Part shown: positions 1 to 10,748 of the stretch, in pieces | Layout of the letters: each line of letters begins with the position of its first letter | Position numbering within the stretch: the stretch's first letter is position 1 | Assembly (NCBI GenBank): GCA_945643635.1 | Contig: CALZFC010000001.1 | Location: forward strand, 8,557,501 to 8,621,500 | Direction of reading: 5' to 3' | DNA: 64,000 nucleotides | From: Allodiplogaster sudhausi | Taxonomy: Eukaryota; Nematoda; Chromadorea; Rhabditida; Diplogasteridae | The notes under the pieces: generated by a model | The model's input: the letters and a program-made list of their open reading frames with translations, nothing else | Told to the model about the DNA's origin: nothing | The model's database searches: none | Made by a program: the position numbers and the translations under genes

Positions 1-430
1 GAAATCAACAACATCGTGCATTTTTAATTTTACGGCTGTTGCTTTTTGCGTCTCTTTGATTCGATAATGATAAAACTTGGAAATGAATCATAAGAAATGG
101 AATGGTAATGGAGAAGGAAAACATTCAGGGAACTGGAAGAATACAACTTAAAAGAGTACTAAATTCAACCATAATCTACTTAAATTTTCCTGATAATTCT
201 AGCCTGTAGTTCTTTCACCCTTTTGGCGGGAAAAGATAGAGTTTTATCCCATCTAAATGTAATCTCTTGGTAACGAAGCGGACGAAGTTGAAATTGCTCT
301 TATTGTAAAGTTGTTGATACACATCCATTATCTACATGTTATGAACTCAACTTAGGACTCTTGAGACGACCTACCGATCTGCTGCTTATTACAACGCGTT
401 CAAATCAATTTCCAGTCGTGGATCCAATAA
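1..430. repeat. Relic of the 3' flank of the EGAS-like duplication unit
   Basis: Positions 1-130 match 21,918-22,060 in the same orientation. They also match, inverted, the flank just beyond the 3' ends of copies 3 and 4 (24,400-24,490 and 31,740-31,880). Positions 300-430 are the reverse complement of about 22,290-22,410. No coding exon is visible here. The block is best read as a rearranged piece of the duplicated unit whose channel exons lie outside the window or are lost. The stretch 430-1,100 is AT-rich and shows nothing further that I can support. Confidence 0.6.
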
Positions 431-3329
431 GAGAAGATAGAAGGGTTGGTTTTGAAAGTTCGACCCAAGATCTTGTTATCTGGGGAATGTTCAAAGAAAA
501 TGTTCAGCGAGTATTTGAATTTGCGGCAGTACGAACGCATTTGGGTTTTGTCCTGGGCACTTTGAACTGAGTTTCCTGGCTTAGTTATAAATCGTTCCCC
601 CGGATGCCGTAACTTTCTGCTCTGTGGATAGCGTTCTATAGCTCAATGTTCATTGCGCGCCGAGTTAAGTCGAATGAGCTATAATAGGGTTCTGTGATAC
701 CCCCGGGGGAAGAGATACAGACTAATTGAAACTTCAAGTTATCGTCGTGTTCGCTTATTATAAAGATATCATAATTTGCATAAATTTGCATAGTATTACT
801 CTGAGGTTATTCATTTATTTTGTAACTTGAAAAAATTGGCATAAATGAACAAAGATGAACAAAGTTTACATGTAAATTTACGAAATTGTGACCCTGGGAA
901 CAGAATATACGGCAGGAATGTCAGTTAAATGGCACAGTTCTTCTCTTTACTCCCCTCAAATTGTCAAAGTTATAATTTGCATAAATTTATATATTTTCAT
1001 CTCTGATACTGACTGAGAGACAAAGATCGTTTATCGTATGTAGCCAATATCGAAGATGTTATGTATATATAAAAAGTTACTTACACATTACTTTATTTTG
1101 ATAAACTAACTAAAGCAAATGATATTCGAAAATATTGCCTTGGCTAAAGTTGCAGGACGCAACGCGGTCGCGTCAATGTAACCACACGCTTCGAAGACGC
1201 CGTCATGGTAGCAGGAGCGGTAGCAGCCCTGCATGAGAGCGGTGCTTGATTTGTACTTTAGAATAAAGGTAACAAATAATTCAAGTAAATTCAGAAACAT
1301 AAAAAACCCAATTGTTCATATTCCGTTCAGAGAGAGGAGGCATATGTACATCAAGCGTATAGTCGCCTCCATAATAGAACTAACCCGGATAATCTGCTCT
1401 ACCACGCACACAACTACTTGACTCTAGGTTTCTGAATCGTTCAATCTCATTTTAAAGTTATACTGGAATGGTGTAAGGGAATTCAGTGCAATCATATTAA
1501 TTCGAATTGTTTGGCAGGTGTGCGAATTGGCCTTTGCTTTCAAGGAAGACATCTTGGTTTGCTGAAAAGAGTATGTAATTGACATTATGATTCGTACTGG
1601 TATTATTCATAATAATTCATCAGTCAATGGCTCATATTGATCATCAGTGATTTGACCAAAATGCTGATAGAAATTGGTGATTTTTTTTATTGTTAATGAG
1701 TTAGAATCGTTGCTTTCACCTTCACGGAAAATATATCTAATGATACATATTTAGTTCCCTTTCCCAGTAAGAGTAAAAACACACGGTCGTGTATGAAGAT
1801 GTTGACGCCGGCAACTTCAATCCACGGGACTTGCTCTGATTCGCCGCTCGCTATTTCCACAGTGAGACATGAAAAAGAAAGAGGAATCTAGATGAGGTAA
1901 CCGAGCATGAATCTCTTTCTTTCCTCTCACGGTGCCATTTCCTCTCTTTCTCTCATCTCGCACTCTTCCCCTCCCACTAACCTCCTCTCTCGCCAGACAC
2001 TATATTCTTCAACGTTCCGTTGCCTCTTCGGTGGTTGAAGGCAAAGCAGTTTCCGAGAGAAGGATCTCTGTTCAGGAGAAGGTTCGGCCTGCCAAGCAAC
2101 AATTATGTACTTCCAGAGTTTACAGTATTTACTTTTATATTTAATTTTGTTGATAAAATAAAGAGCTGCGATATTACATCAAATTGTAATTTTTTCAGCC
2201 TTTTTACTGTAGTTCACGCAAAATGTTGCATGCACTTGGATACCTTACCTCCACGGATTTTCCGTTAAAAATGGCGGCTTTGATGATTTCGTCGACACTC
2301 CAGCTGAGTTGCTCCTTTGCGTCATCCGACAGGAAGCTCAGTAAAGCAGGCAGCGCGGCAGAAAAGACGGCCGGCGACTTCCTTCCCATTTTGAGCATCT
2401 GAGTAGCAGAAGCTCTTGAGAACGATAAAATGCTGGCAATATTTGTCCAAATGAAAACGACCTCAAAAATATTTGGAAAACACGGAGGATTTCAAGTCTC
2501 ATATTTACATCGCATTTATATTTGGGGCAATCTTTTTTAGACGACTTAACTTTAGTGCCATTGGAGTCGTCATTGGTTACAAGACCCGAGCTGATTACTG
2601 AATATATCCGCGTGACAAGAGCCAACTCAAATAAAGGGCAAAAACTTGCCTGAAGAAGAGCAGAGAGTGAATCGGGACCGACCAAATCAGTGAGAAGCCG
2701 CATTGACTCATGCGCTGCATTCAATTATGTGGTTTAAAAGAATATTTTAGTTTGAAAATTTTATTCTTTGCTCTTTTTCATATCCTAGAAGTACTCTCGT
2801 GTATTGAAGCTAACAAATGGCGCAAGTAGCTCCGGTGAAGTTCTTCGAGCAAGTGCACACTTCGGAGTTAGTTGCAACTTCGCAGAGGGCATCTCCGTTT
2901 CTTTGGACGCATCTCAAGTTTTTTCTGCATATCTTTTCATATCTTTCTTTTCAGCCCATTATTTTTTTTCTTTTTTTCTGTTTATTTTTGTTTTACCAGA
3001 AAGAGAGCGAGAGAGAGAGAGATATATATATAAAAGGAAGTATCCGGCAAAGCGAAACCATATCTGATAAAATAACACTTCAAACGATGTCAAACTCACA
3101 TCTGTATTAGCGTTTATGGAAAATTTCTGTGATAGGGATCAGCAGTCAGCACCTTATGGAACGTTCAGGAAAATTCTATTAGCCGGGGTCTGGTATATTC
3201 CCAAGTTCTGGGCCTGAAGTTGGACGTTGAGGAATGTTCAGGAAAATTCAAGTAGCTGGGACAAAATACTTGTTCGCACATTAGTTTAAAATGTTTTTGT
3301 TGTTCACTCATGCCTCCACTCCGTTATGA

Positions 3330-4260
3330 TGTTATCTTTGGCCCCCCCCTCCCTTTTGCGCTTCGCTTATTGGCCCAATTCAAATAGCAGCTGCGTGCTC
3401 TTATTTCTGAGAAAAAAATAAGTAGGTCAACTTTCGGGGAGAAGCGCTATTGCCGATTTGCAAAAGGGGGTGAAGCGCTATCTATTGACGATTTGGAAAA
3501 GCGGCTCCCGAATATGTTGCTGAGTCTCTGAACGACAAAACATAGCCCAGAGACAAGGCATTGCCAGAGGCAATGGTTTGTTTCAAATTAGGCAGTATAT
3601 ACAGCAGGTTTTGCGTCTTTTTATTCATAACAGTCAACCTACAATGCTGCCTTCACCCGTTTCTCCACTGCCTTCTTCTTCTTCTACTTCATCGGCGCCA
3701 GCGGACCCTTCGCCGTGGAAAGGAACAGTGCGGCCGAGGCGTGTGAGCAAGTACCCTGTACTAGTCTACCGACTCCCGATGCCCGACGACGACTACTGCA
3801 TGTCATTCAACTTCCGCCAGCAGAACAAGTCCGACAGCGTCTTCATCTGCACTACATGCGTCCTTACACCTAAATACCTTGAATAATAATCGGCAATGCC
3901 TCCCCCATTTTCCAAATCGGCAATAGATCTTCACCTCATTTTCTAAATCGGCAATAGTGCTTCACCCCGTTTTCTAAATCGGCAATAGCGCTTTACCGCC
4001 TTTTCTAAAATAGCAATAGCGCTTCACCCAATTTTCTAAAACGGCAATAACGCTTCACCTCCTTTTCTAAAACGGCAAAAGCGCTTCACCCCCTTTTCTA
4101 AATCGGAAATAGCGCTTCACCCCCTTTTCTAAAACGGCAATAGCGCTTCACCCCCTTTTCTAAAACGGCAATAACGCTTCACCCAATTTTCTAAAACGGC
4201 AATAACGCTTCATGCGGCCAATCGGCAATAAGAGCACGCAGCCTCAAATGGCATCTCCCG
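3330..4260. mobile_element. Intronic repeat element with inverted ends and 31-bp tandem repeats
   Basis: A block in an intron of copy 1 with inverted matching ends: GCAGCTGCGTGCTCTTATT near 3,390 against AATAAGAGCACGCAGCC near 4,227. Inside the right half are about ten copies of a 31-bp unit containing GCGCTTCACCC and TTTTCTAAA (3,889-4,213). Two to three inverted copies of the same unit lie at 3,437-3,505. A small open frame lies between them. The layout suggests a non-autonomous DNA transposon with repeated subterminal motifs. No transposase is visible, so the superfamily is unknown. Confidence 0.5.
3578..3886 (+). CDS. Small open frame with Ser/Pro stretch and CxxC motif inside a repeat element
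   Basis: A 102-codon frame in the centre of the inverted-repeat element at 3.3-4.3 kb. Codons from about 22 on give a Pro/Ser-rich stretch. A more ordinary-looking segment follows, with YPVLVYRLPMPDDDYC, SFNFRQQNK and a C-terminal FICTTC. The Cys/aromatic pattern looks like a fragment of a zinc-binding domain, but I cannot assign a family. It could be a captured host exon or part of a former element-encoded protein. It may also be chance; confidence is low. Confidence 0.25.
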   Translation: MFQIRQYIQQVLRLFIHNSQPTMLPSPVSPLPSSSSTSSAPADPSPWKGTVRPRRVSKYPVLVYRLPMPDDDYCMSFNFRQQNKSDSVFICTTCVLTPKYLE

Positions 4261-5710
4261 AGCTCTCTCTTTCACTCTCCTCGGCGTCTAGAGCGCGCGC
4301 GAGGTTTTCTGCAATGGTGGGGGGACGTTGGAGGAGGGGGGGGGAAGTCCCCAATTGCCCCTCCACGAACGTCCCTTTTTCTTCTTCTTTGCCCCATTTG
4401 ATGTTTTTGATGTTCCATGTACCTCGTCCTATATTGGAATCCTCTAGAATGTTCCCAGGACCCCACCTGCGATAATCGCAACGTTTTTTTTTTTTTACAA
4501 TCTGGATACTTTAAACTTGGATAATTAAACCTGAAGGAACATGGATTTTACCTGAAGAAATCTGAACATACCGACGCTTAGCACTTTATTATTATTTAGA
4601 TAATTGGCGTAGTTGGCTAAATGGCGAAATCTAATTTAGCGGCCCGCAACGAAATTTTAAACTTGAGACGCATGTTCTTTCATTGACTCGATGGCACTCC
4701 TTGTTTGGTTAAATGACGCACTCGTTGCATCAAAAGACACGTTTTCTACAGTATTAAAAATAAAGTATCAGGCTAAAAACTGATTTTCATAAAGCGAGAC
4801 CACATCCAATCGATATTTTTGACCTACCTTGATCATATGGGCAGACCAACGAAGAAGTATTTTTTTAGTAGGATACCTTTAAAAATTCTTTAAACGACGC
4901 ACTGCATCTGTCATATGTTATAAAGATGTCTCTACAGGTCTTCATCTCACTCATTCATTTCCATCTTCATACACTCTTACCTATTGTTCGATACATATCC
5001 CGAGGCGTTGGTATATGGAGAGCAGCCGCAGCCGGCGGTAGATGAAATTTTGCAGAGAAAGAGTAAGGAGACGTCTGTGCAAAGATTAAAGAAAATTTTC
5101 CTTAAGACGGACCCATTCACTCGAACGAACATTCATAAATATTATACATACTGAGTTTGAAGGAGGAAAAGAAGCAGAAGAAGAGGAGTTACAAGGAGCC
5201 CCTGTGGATGTCGTTGCCATCTTGTCGGCTGGAGGTGATTAATCTTATTTAGACAATTTCTAACTAACTAATCACTTCCAGATAAAGTATTTAAATTACC
5301 AGTCGGAGAAGACGTGGTCGATGTGGGTGTAGTGCTGGTTGATCCATTTGATTGTCGTAGAGGCTGGAAACAATTATTTTTATGAATCTTTAATTAAATA
5401 CTTTTAGATAAAGTCTTTGCAGAAGAAGTGGTTGATGTGTGTATGGTGCTGGTAGATTCAACCGAATTTTTCGTAGAGTCTGGAGGCAATTTTTATTAAA
5501 CACCTATACATGAGGTCTTTAAATCACCGGTCGAAGTGGGAGAAGAAGTTGACGATGTGGGTGTAGTGCTGGTTGATTCAGATGAAGTTGTCGGAATCGC
5601 TGAAAATAACACTATCCGCATTTTACCATCGTACTTTGTTCTTACAGACATGCAATCACAACCAGGCTTGCAGGATCTTTCCGAAATGTCCAAATTCTCA
5701 AAATGTCAGA

Positions 5711-6040
5711 TAAAATTATGCGTTTCTCGATAAACGCACATCGATTTGGTTTGCATATTTAGACTCACGTTCTTTGGCTTTACCATATTTGAAAAATTTC
5801 CCGAATACTTAATGACATGACTCACAATTTTCAATCTTATTGACACCAAATTGGCAGTGTCATTAAATGCAAAGAGCTACTGCGCCAATTTGGTATCAAT
5901 AAAATATTGAAAAGTTTGAAGCATGCAGCCACGCAATCGCGGGCACTTTAATGCTCGATTATGATAAAACCCGAGTGCCTGAATCAAAATATGCAAACCA
6001 AATCGACGTGTGTTAATCTAGAAACGCACAATTCATAAGG
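5711..6040. mobile_element. Foldback MITE
   Basis: Inverted arms of about 50 bp (5,714-5,762 against 5,986-6,036) share GCGTTTCT and ATTTGGTTTGCATATTT. A second inner palindrome, built on CACCAAATTGGCA and GCCAATTTGGT, lies between 5,845 and 5,895. There is no coding capacity. It sits in an intron of copy 1, between the mini-exon array and the EGF exons. Confidence 0.6.
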
Positions 6041-7539
6041 AACGGTAATGTCTTCAATCTATAGTTAAATATTTACTTAAATAGTTATTGTTAAATAATA
6101 TTTTATCACTATGAATCTCCTACTCTCGCTGCAGTCAACGCCAGTGAAACCCGCGTGGCAGCTGCAATCGTGAGTGCTGTTGTAGCCGTTGGGTACATTG
6201 ATACATTCGCCGTTGACACTGCACGGCTTCACAACGCAGGCGTCGTAGTCTGAAATTGACTCGAGATGCAGAAAGGCAGTGAAAAAAGGCTGTTTGGTAG
6301 ACACAACTACACAGGATTGTTGAGGTCAATAAGTAATTGTGCCGGAACAAATTGTCAATCTACCTTGACATGCCTCTCCCGTCCACGTGCTCCTGCATGC
6401 GCACTTTCCTGTTTGCGCCACGCAACTTCCGTTCTGGCGCATTCCACTGGTTCATCTGGAGCAAAAAAGTAAGTTATTCATCATCATGAGATCACAATCG
6501 AGCGCCGATTTTGATGCAAAGGTTGGGAAGCGGTCTTCTTGTCAGAATGAATGATAATTCTGTTTTATGAAGAGGGCGGAAAGCGACAACAGAATTAAAA
6601 GTCTGTTTCTCCAGCTCATTTTTCCCTGCACACACATTGACCTGCAGCTTCGGCCACTAAAGTCGCGAGCACAGATGCACTCGTAATTCGAGTCAACGTC
6701 AATGCAGAAACCGTTAACGGCGTCACACTGTTCCTCGTTCGGAATGCAGAAAGCAACGCCTTAAAGTATTTAATTTAAAAATGATTTAAAGCAACTTTTT
6801 ACTACAAACTATATAGCAAATTTTCTTACATAGCAAATTTATGGAGAAATACAAAAAAATCAATCGAATGACAGGTACAGCTAATTAGAAGATGAAGCGA
6901 CCAACTGTTTTTAAATTGGCAATGTTGGCCCCGGTATTCATTTGTCGTACAGTCACAAGTGTAGCTGTGTCCTCCGAAGAGTGATCTGCATGTCGTGCCA
7001 TTCTGGCAAGGGTTCGAAAGACAGACATTTAGTCCCATAAAAAGAAGTATGATGTGGAAGTTGAGAAAAAGGAGTTAATTTAAACAAAAATAATATTTAT
7101 AATTTATTCAAGGTGTTTGGAATAAAGAATAACTTGATAATAAAGAAAAGTGTTGATATCTATGAAATTTTAGAACACACCTTTCGCAGAGCACCGCGGA
7201 TCAGTCGCGTATGAGTTGCATACTCATTTGGTGCACTCGTAACAAGTACGCGTGCACTTTCCCGATTCATATTTGCAGCAGTACGTGGTGAGCGATCCAT
7301 AAAAAGTTTATGTTATTATATGTGCATATGCAAAACTTGTTTTATTTTAATCACTATTTCTATATACATAATTCGTTTTCAGGATTAAAATTCTCATCAC
7401 TAATGCGTTGCCAAAATATTCACTAGTCACTCTCGGCGCAGTGGTCGCAACCGACAGGAGGTGCCGATGCGTATTAGTAGACCAGCGCAGTCGTGATTGG
7501 AAGAAGGAACGCAAAGACAGAACGCATTGATGCACTCAA

Positions 7540-7660
7540 AGTAGCAAGCCAAATGACGCCTTTTGCCGAGAGATCATCCGATTTAGAGAGACGCGACTAC
7601 AATGGTTAGGACAATTCAAATATATTACGGTTCAGATTCATGCTAATTTTCATGTGCGGT
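7540..7660 (+). repeat. Dispersed repeat family A (GAGAGACGCGACTACAA type)
   Basis: One member of a family of about 100-130 bp found at least eight times: about 7,540-7,660, 18,430-18,545, 19,320-19,400, 23,795-23,905, 29,385-29,470, 31,665-31,730 and 50,265-50,390 (plus), and 55,840-55,980 (minus). Members share a TTTTTGCCTG...GCGAGAG block, a GACGCGA(C/A)TACAA block and an AAATAGATTACGGTT-like block. No open frame is conserved, so it is probably a short non-autonomous element. Confidence 0.55.
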
Positions 7661-8059
7661 AACAAGATAGCAATTGCCGTTCCTCTCTGTCACATGTCAA
7701 GCTGGCGAGCTGAAGCCTTCACTGCGGAAATTGAAAAAGCTCACGGAAAAAAGAAGGAATCAAAAAGAAGCAGAAGTGTCTGTCAAAGTTTGGTTTTATT
7801 TCTTCAAATTTTGATTGATTGCATAAGAAATTAGTTTAGCGCATGCGGCCATTGTTAAAAAAAACATTGCAAAAGGTTTCGGAGCACCTTACCAGTCTTG
7901 ACGGTAGATCTAGTACTTCTTTCTTAAAGTGGAGGATCAAGATGTTAAAAGCTACCGTAATTTTCGAGAAAATAATCTTTTAAGCTCCATGGACATCTTT
8001 GAACGAAGTCGATCACAAAAAAATATGTAATATTCCAAATTGCCCCAGCCGTTCGCACT

Positions 8060-8520
8060 CAGTCGCTCGGTCGCTCGGTCGCTCCTACTCCTTTAAGTAC
8101 ATAGGTTGCTTGAGGAGAGGACGGTGGAAAGGGCCCGCCTCCTTCTCCATCTTTCTTCTTCACATGATGCGTGGAAATAGCACCAACTCGAGTGTAGTTT
8201 TCCTTCCATTGTTAGGGTATTTTTCGGCAAGGAGGACCGCTCGGTTCACCAGACTATTTTCACAATTTTGTTATTTTCATGGCTTCTCAATACGCTTAGT
8301 ACCCTTCATTGACACATTTTCATGGTACTTATTTGTGTGGGTGGGAGAGAAAGAGTTATAAAATGAGAGAGAAGAGAGATTACGTGGAATGAAAGAGAGC
8401 ACGAGAGAGAGAGAGGAAGAAAGAGACAGAGAAAGGAATCATGAGAGCTAAAGGTAAAGGTGAGAGCCAGAATTGGTAGACAACGAATCATGCACATATG
8501 CGATTTCCATTGTCAGAAAC
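8060..8520 (+). repeat. Dispersed/upstream repeat family B with GA-rich tail
   Basis: Block containing CACCAGACT(A/C)TTTTCACAA, then ACACATTTYCATGG and a GTGGGAGAGAAAGAG tail running into a GA tract. Related blocks lie at about 19,680-20,180, 29,590-29,900, 40,885-41,290 and 41,690-42,160, and inverted at 50,420-50,880. Three of these lie 0.5-1 kb upstream of the start codons of copies 2, 3 and 4, so the block travelled with the duplicated 5' flank. Whether it carries promoter activity cannot be told from sequence alone. Confidence 0.5.
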
Positions 8521-8640
8521 GAAGATGTAAGAGAGTCTAGTCTGTATGGGATTCTCAATCATGTTACTTTTTACTTTATCTTTGAATTGCATAAAAGCTT
8601 TAAAAAAAAATGTTCAAAAATTATTTCTCATGTATAACTA

Positions 8641-8908
8641 CAGCCGCACATGCAATCTTATCGAAGATGGACGAACGTTAGATGAACAAGAGATGAACGC
8701 TGATATGAAAGATCGCTGAACATTTATATGCTTATACACGGGAGTTCGTCGAACAGTTTCTAGCGTTTAAAATTTTCGCTCAACGCTGAGCGATGGAAGC
8801 AGCAATGAACGTTCATCGCTGGAGAAATAGTGAGCAAAAATAGGAAAGTTTCTCATGTTCGTCGACCCCTCAACGCTACTTTGACCAAGATTACATGTGC
8901 GGCAGCAT
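8641..8908. mobile_element. Short MITE with inverted ends
   Basis: Ends are AGCCGCACATGCAATCTT (about 8,642) and AAGATTACATGTGCGGC (about 8,890), inverted with few mismatches. The interior carries several diverged GAACGTT/AACGCT motifs and no open frame. It lies in the spacer between copies 1 and 2. Confidence 0.5.
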
Positions 8909-9195
8909 ATCCAAATATTAGAGAGATTATATAAACATTAAATTTTACTGCTAAATCGGTTGGCTAAATTCGTATAAAATGGCTCTAATAAATCTGTTTT
9001 TTTTTTTTCATTTTCAAGAGTAGTTAGGCCTTCGTGATGCGCCATTTGAGTACGAAAGCATAATGACTGCGTACCAACTCATACTCGTTTGATAGAGCTT
9101 CCTTATCAGCTCCTAAAAACTGTAATTGAATGTGATGGATGCTTCGGGCTGTACGCGCCCAGTGCGTAAAAGTGACGAAAAAGCAATTACATATA

Positions 9196-9670
9196 CAGTA
9201 CCGCCCAACATTTCAGGTACATAAATTAATTAGATTAATTTAAATAATTTCAATTGGAATTTGAGCGATTTTAGGCACTTTTACGCAGTTTCTTGTGTTT
9301 GTTAGAGTGGTTTTTGACACGCAGAACATGTACATACTGTCAGATTTTAAAAAGAATCTGAACTGACCGTTTAAAAACGAATTCGGCCGGTTTTAGGAGA
9401 GCCATGGCCGTGTTTTAGGTGCCTTCAATAACACAAGATCGACGGCACCTAAAAGACGGTCATGACCCTGCTAAAACCGGCCGAATTCATTTTTAAACGG
9501 TCATTTCAAATTCTTTTTAAAATCTGACTGCATGCACTTGTTCTGCATGTCAAAAACCACCCTAAGAAACACAAGAAAGTGCCTAATACCGCTCAAATTC
9601 CAATTGAAATTATTTAAATTAATCTAATTAATCTAATTAATTTATGTACCTGAAATGTTGGGCGGTACTG
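9196..9670. mobile_element. 475-bp foldback MITE, Tc1/mariner-like
   Basis: A near-perfect palindrome: both halves can be followed from CAGTACCGCCCAACATTTC at 9,196 inward past the centre near 9,430 to the inverted copy ending at 9,670. The element is flanked by TA on both sides (9,194-9,195 and 9,671-9,672). TA target sites and CAGT(A)-type ends are usual for Tc1/mariner non-autonomous elements. There is no coding capacity. It lies in the spacer between copies 1 and 2. Confidence 0.75.
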
Positions 9671-9679
9671 TACATACCA

Positions 9680-10740
9680 TACATTGTATTTGCTTTGGAA
9701 ACGGCATTGAATAGATCTACATAGGCCATTTTTTTTCTTATAGCCTTGTTTTAAATGTTTTTTTTTTCGGCAAAACCGAATTTGTGTCCGTGTCGTCGAC
9801 AAGGAAGCGCCTTTAATTATTTTTGTGAACTACGTCACAATTTCCACTTGTAATGAAATCCCAGTGTTTTTCACTGAAAAAAAACTATCATGCATCATTG
9901 CATGTTTTACCATGTCGCCAATGTTTTGAACTAGGAGTTGCATGGCGGCGTAAACATATGATCTTTCCAGAACCTTTCTCCTGCCGTGTTATCTCTGGCC
10001 TATCTGTTTTCTAAGACTATTGTAGAGCGATTGTTTTGCTTTGCGTACTCGACTAAGAGCCTCACTCAGTTCTCTATGCAGAAGCTCACCTTTTCAGCAT
10101 TCCCTCTTCATCGATGGCTTTCTGGTGTGATATTGAATTCTTTCGCTTTTCTGCTTCTAGTAGTTTGTGTCACAAATCTGCTGATGCAGCTTGGCTGTTT
10201 CTCTTTAATGCCTTCTTTCTAGTTCGAACGTCTGTGCTCTGTGCTGTTTCAGCTGTTCGTCATGGCGATGTTATTTCCTATCAATGACAGCATTGTGAGC
10301 ATTTTTAAGTTGAAAATTTCTTCTTATGTGCTCTTCGTACATATCTCATAGCGATCTGTTGTATTCACGCATGCTACGTGCTCGCTCAGCTGATCACGCA
10401 GCACCGGCTGATCGCATCAGTACTTCACTCATCTCTGCCTGGCCAAGACGCCGATGGGACGTGAGCGTTCCATTACCACTTCGATACATACTGGCGAAAT
10501 AAGAACGACGATAACAGGAAATTAAAGTACAATTTATTTGATGTTCCTTTTGATAAACCCGAGTTGGTTGAAATAAAGCATTACATACATATGTATGTAC
10601 AGGTCACAAATGAAAATCCGGTAGTGAAATGGAATTGAGTGGAAAATCGTTTGCCTATTGTTATTGCGTATTGCTTTATTTTAATGTGTTTCAAAATTTA
10701 AAAAAAAAATTTATATGAGGTGTGACCCTTGCGCAACTGT
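9680..10740. other. Spacer without recognisable genes
   Basis: AT-rich spacer between the MITE and the 3' end of copy 2. A 78-codon plus-strand frame at 9,986-10,222 has no recognisable motif or splice context. Nothing else can be supported. Confidence 0.5.
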
Positions 10741-10748
10741 GCCAATTT

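Larger units (their letters stand above)
1139..7550 (-). pseudogene. EGAS-like (EGF + DEG/ENaC) gene copy 1, 3'-truncated
   Basis: First of four tandem DEG/ENaC-like genes. Recognisable exons run from high to low coordinates. EGF-like exons lie at about 6,120-6,240, 6,640-6,775 and 6,900-7,035, with Cys-rich pieces near 7,190-7,290 and 7,420-7,550. Thr/Ser mini-exons lie at about 5,300-5,600, split EGF exons at 5,000-5,085 and 2,815-2,915, a short exon at 2,650-2,720, the finger exon (DEIIKAAIFNGKSVE) at about 2,250-2,400, the P-G-N-C exon at about 1,990-2,090, the AG-V-IHD exon near 1,790-1,865, and the GCYRSC exon at 1,139-1,240. The last two or three exons, including the pore helix, are absent. 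The first split-EGF exon is 1 nt shorter than in copy 2 and shifts frame. The GCYRSC exon has lost about 14 nt and its CGC motif reads CGY. The real 5' end is unclear: unlike the other copies it has several EGF exons upstream instead of the signal peptide and Cys modules. Probably not functional as a channel. Confidence 0.7.

Noticed and set aside
3889..4213. Regular 31-bp repeats that could be mistaken for a CRISPR array
   Set aside because: Direct head-to-tail repeats without unique spacers, in eukaryotic DNA, inside an inverted-repeat element.
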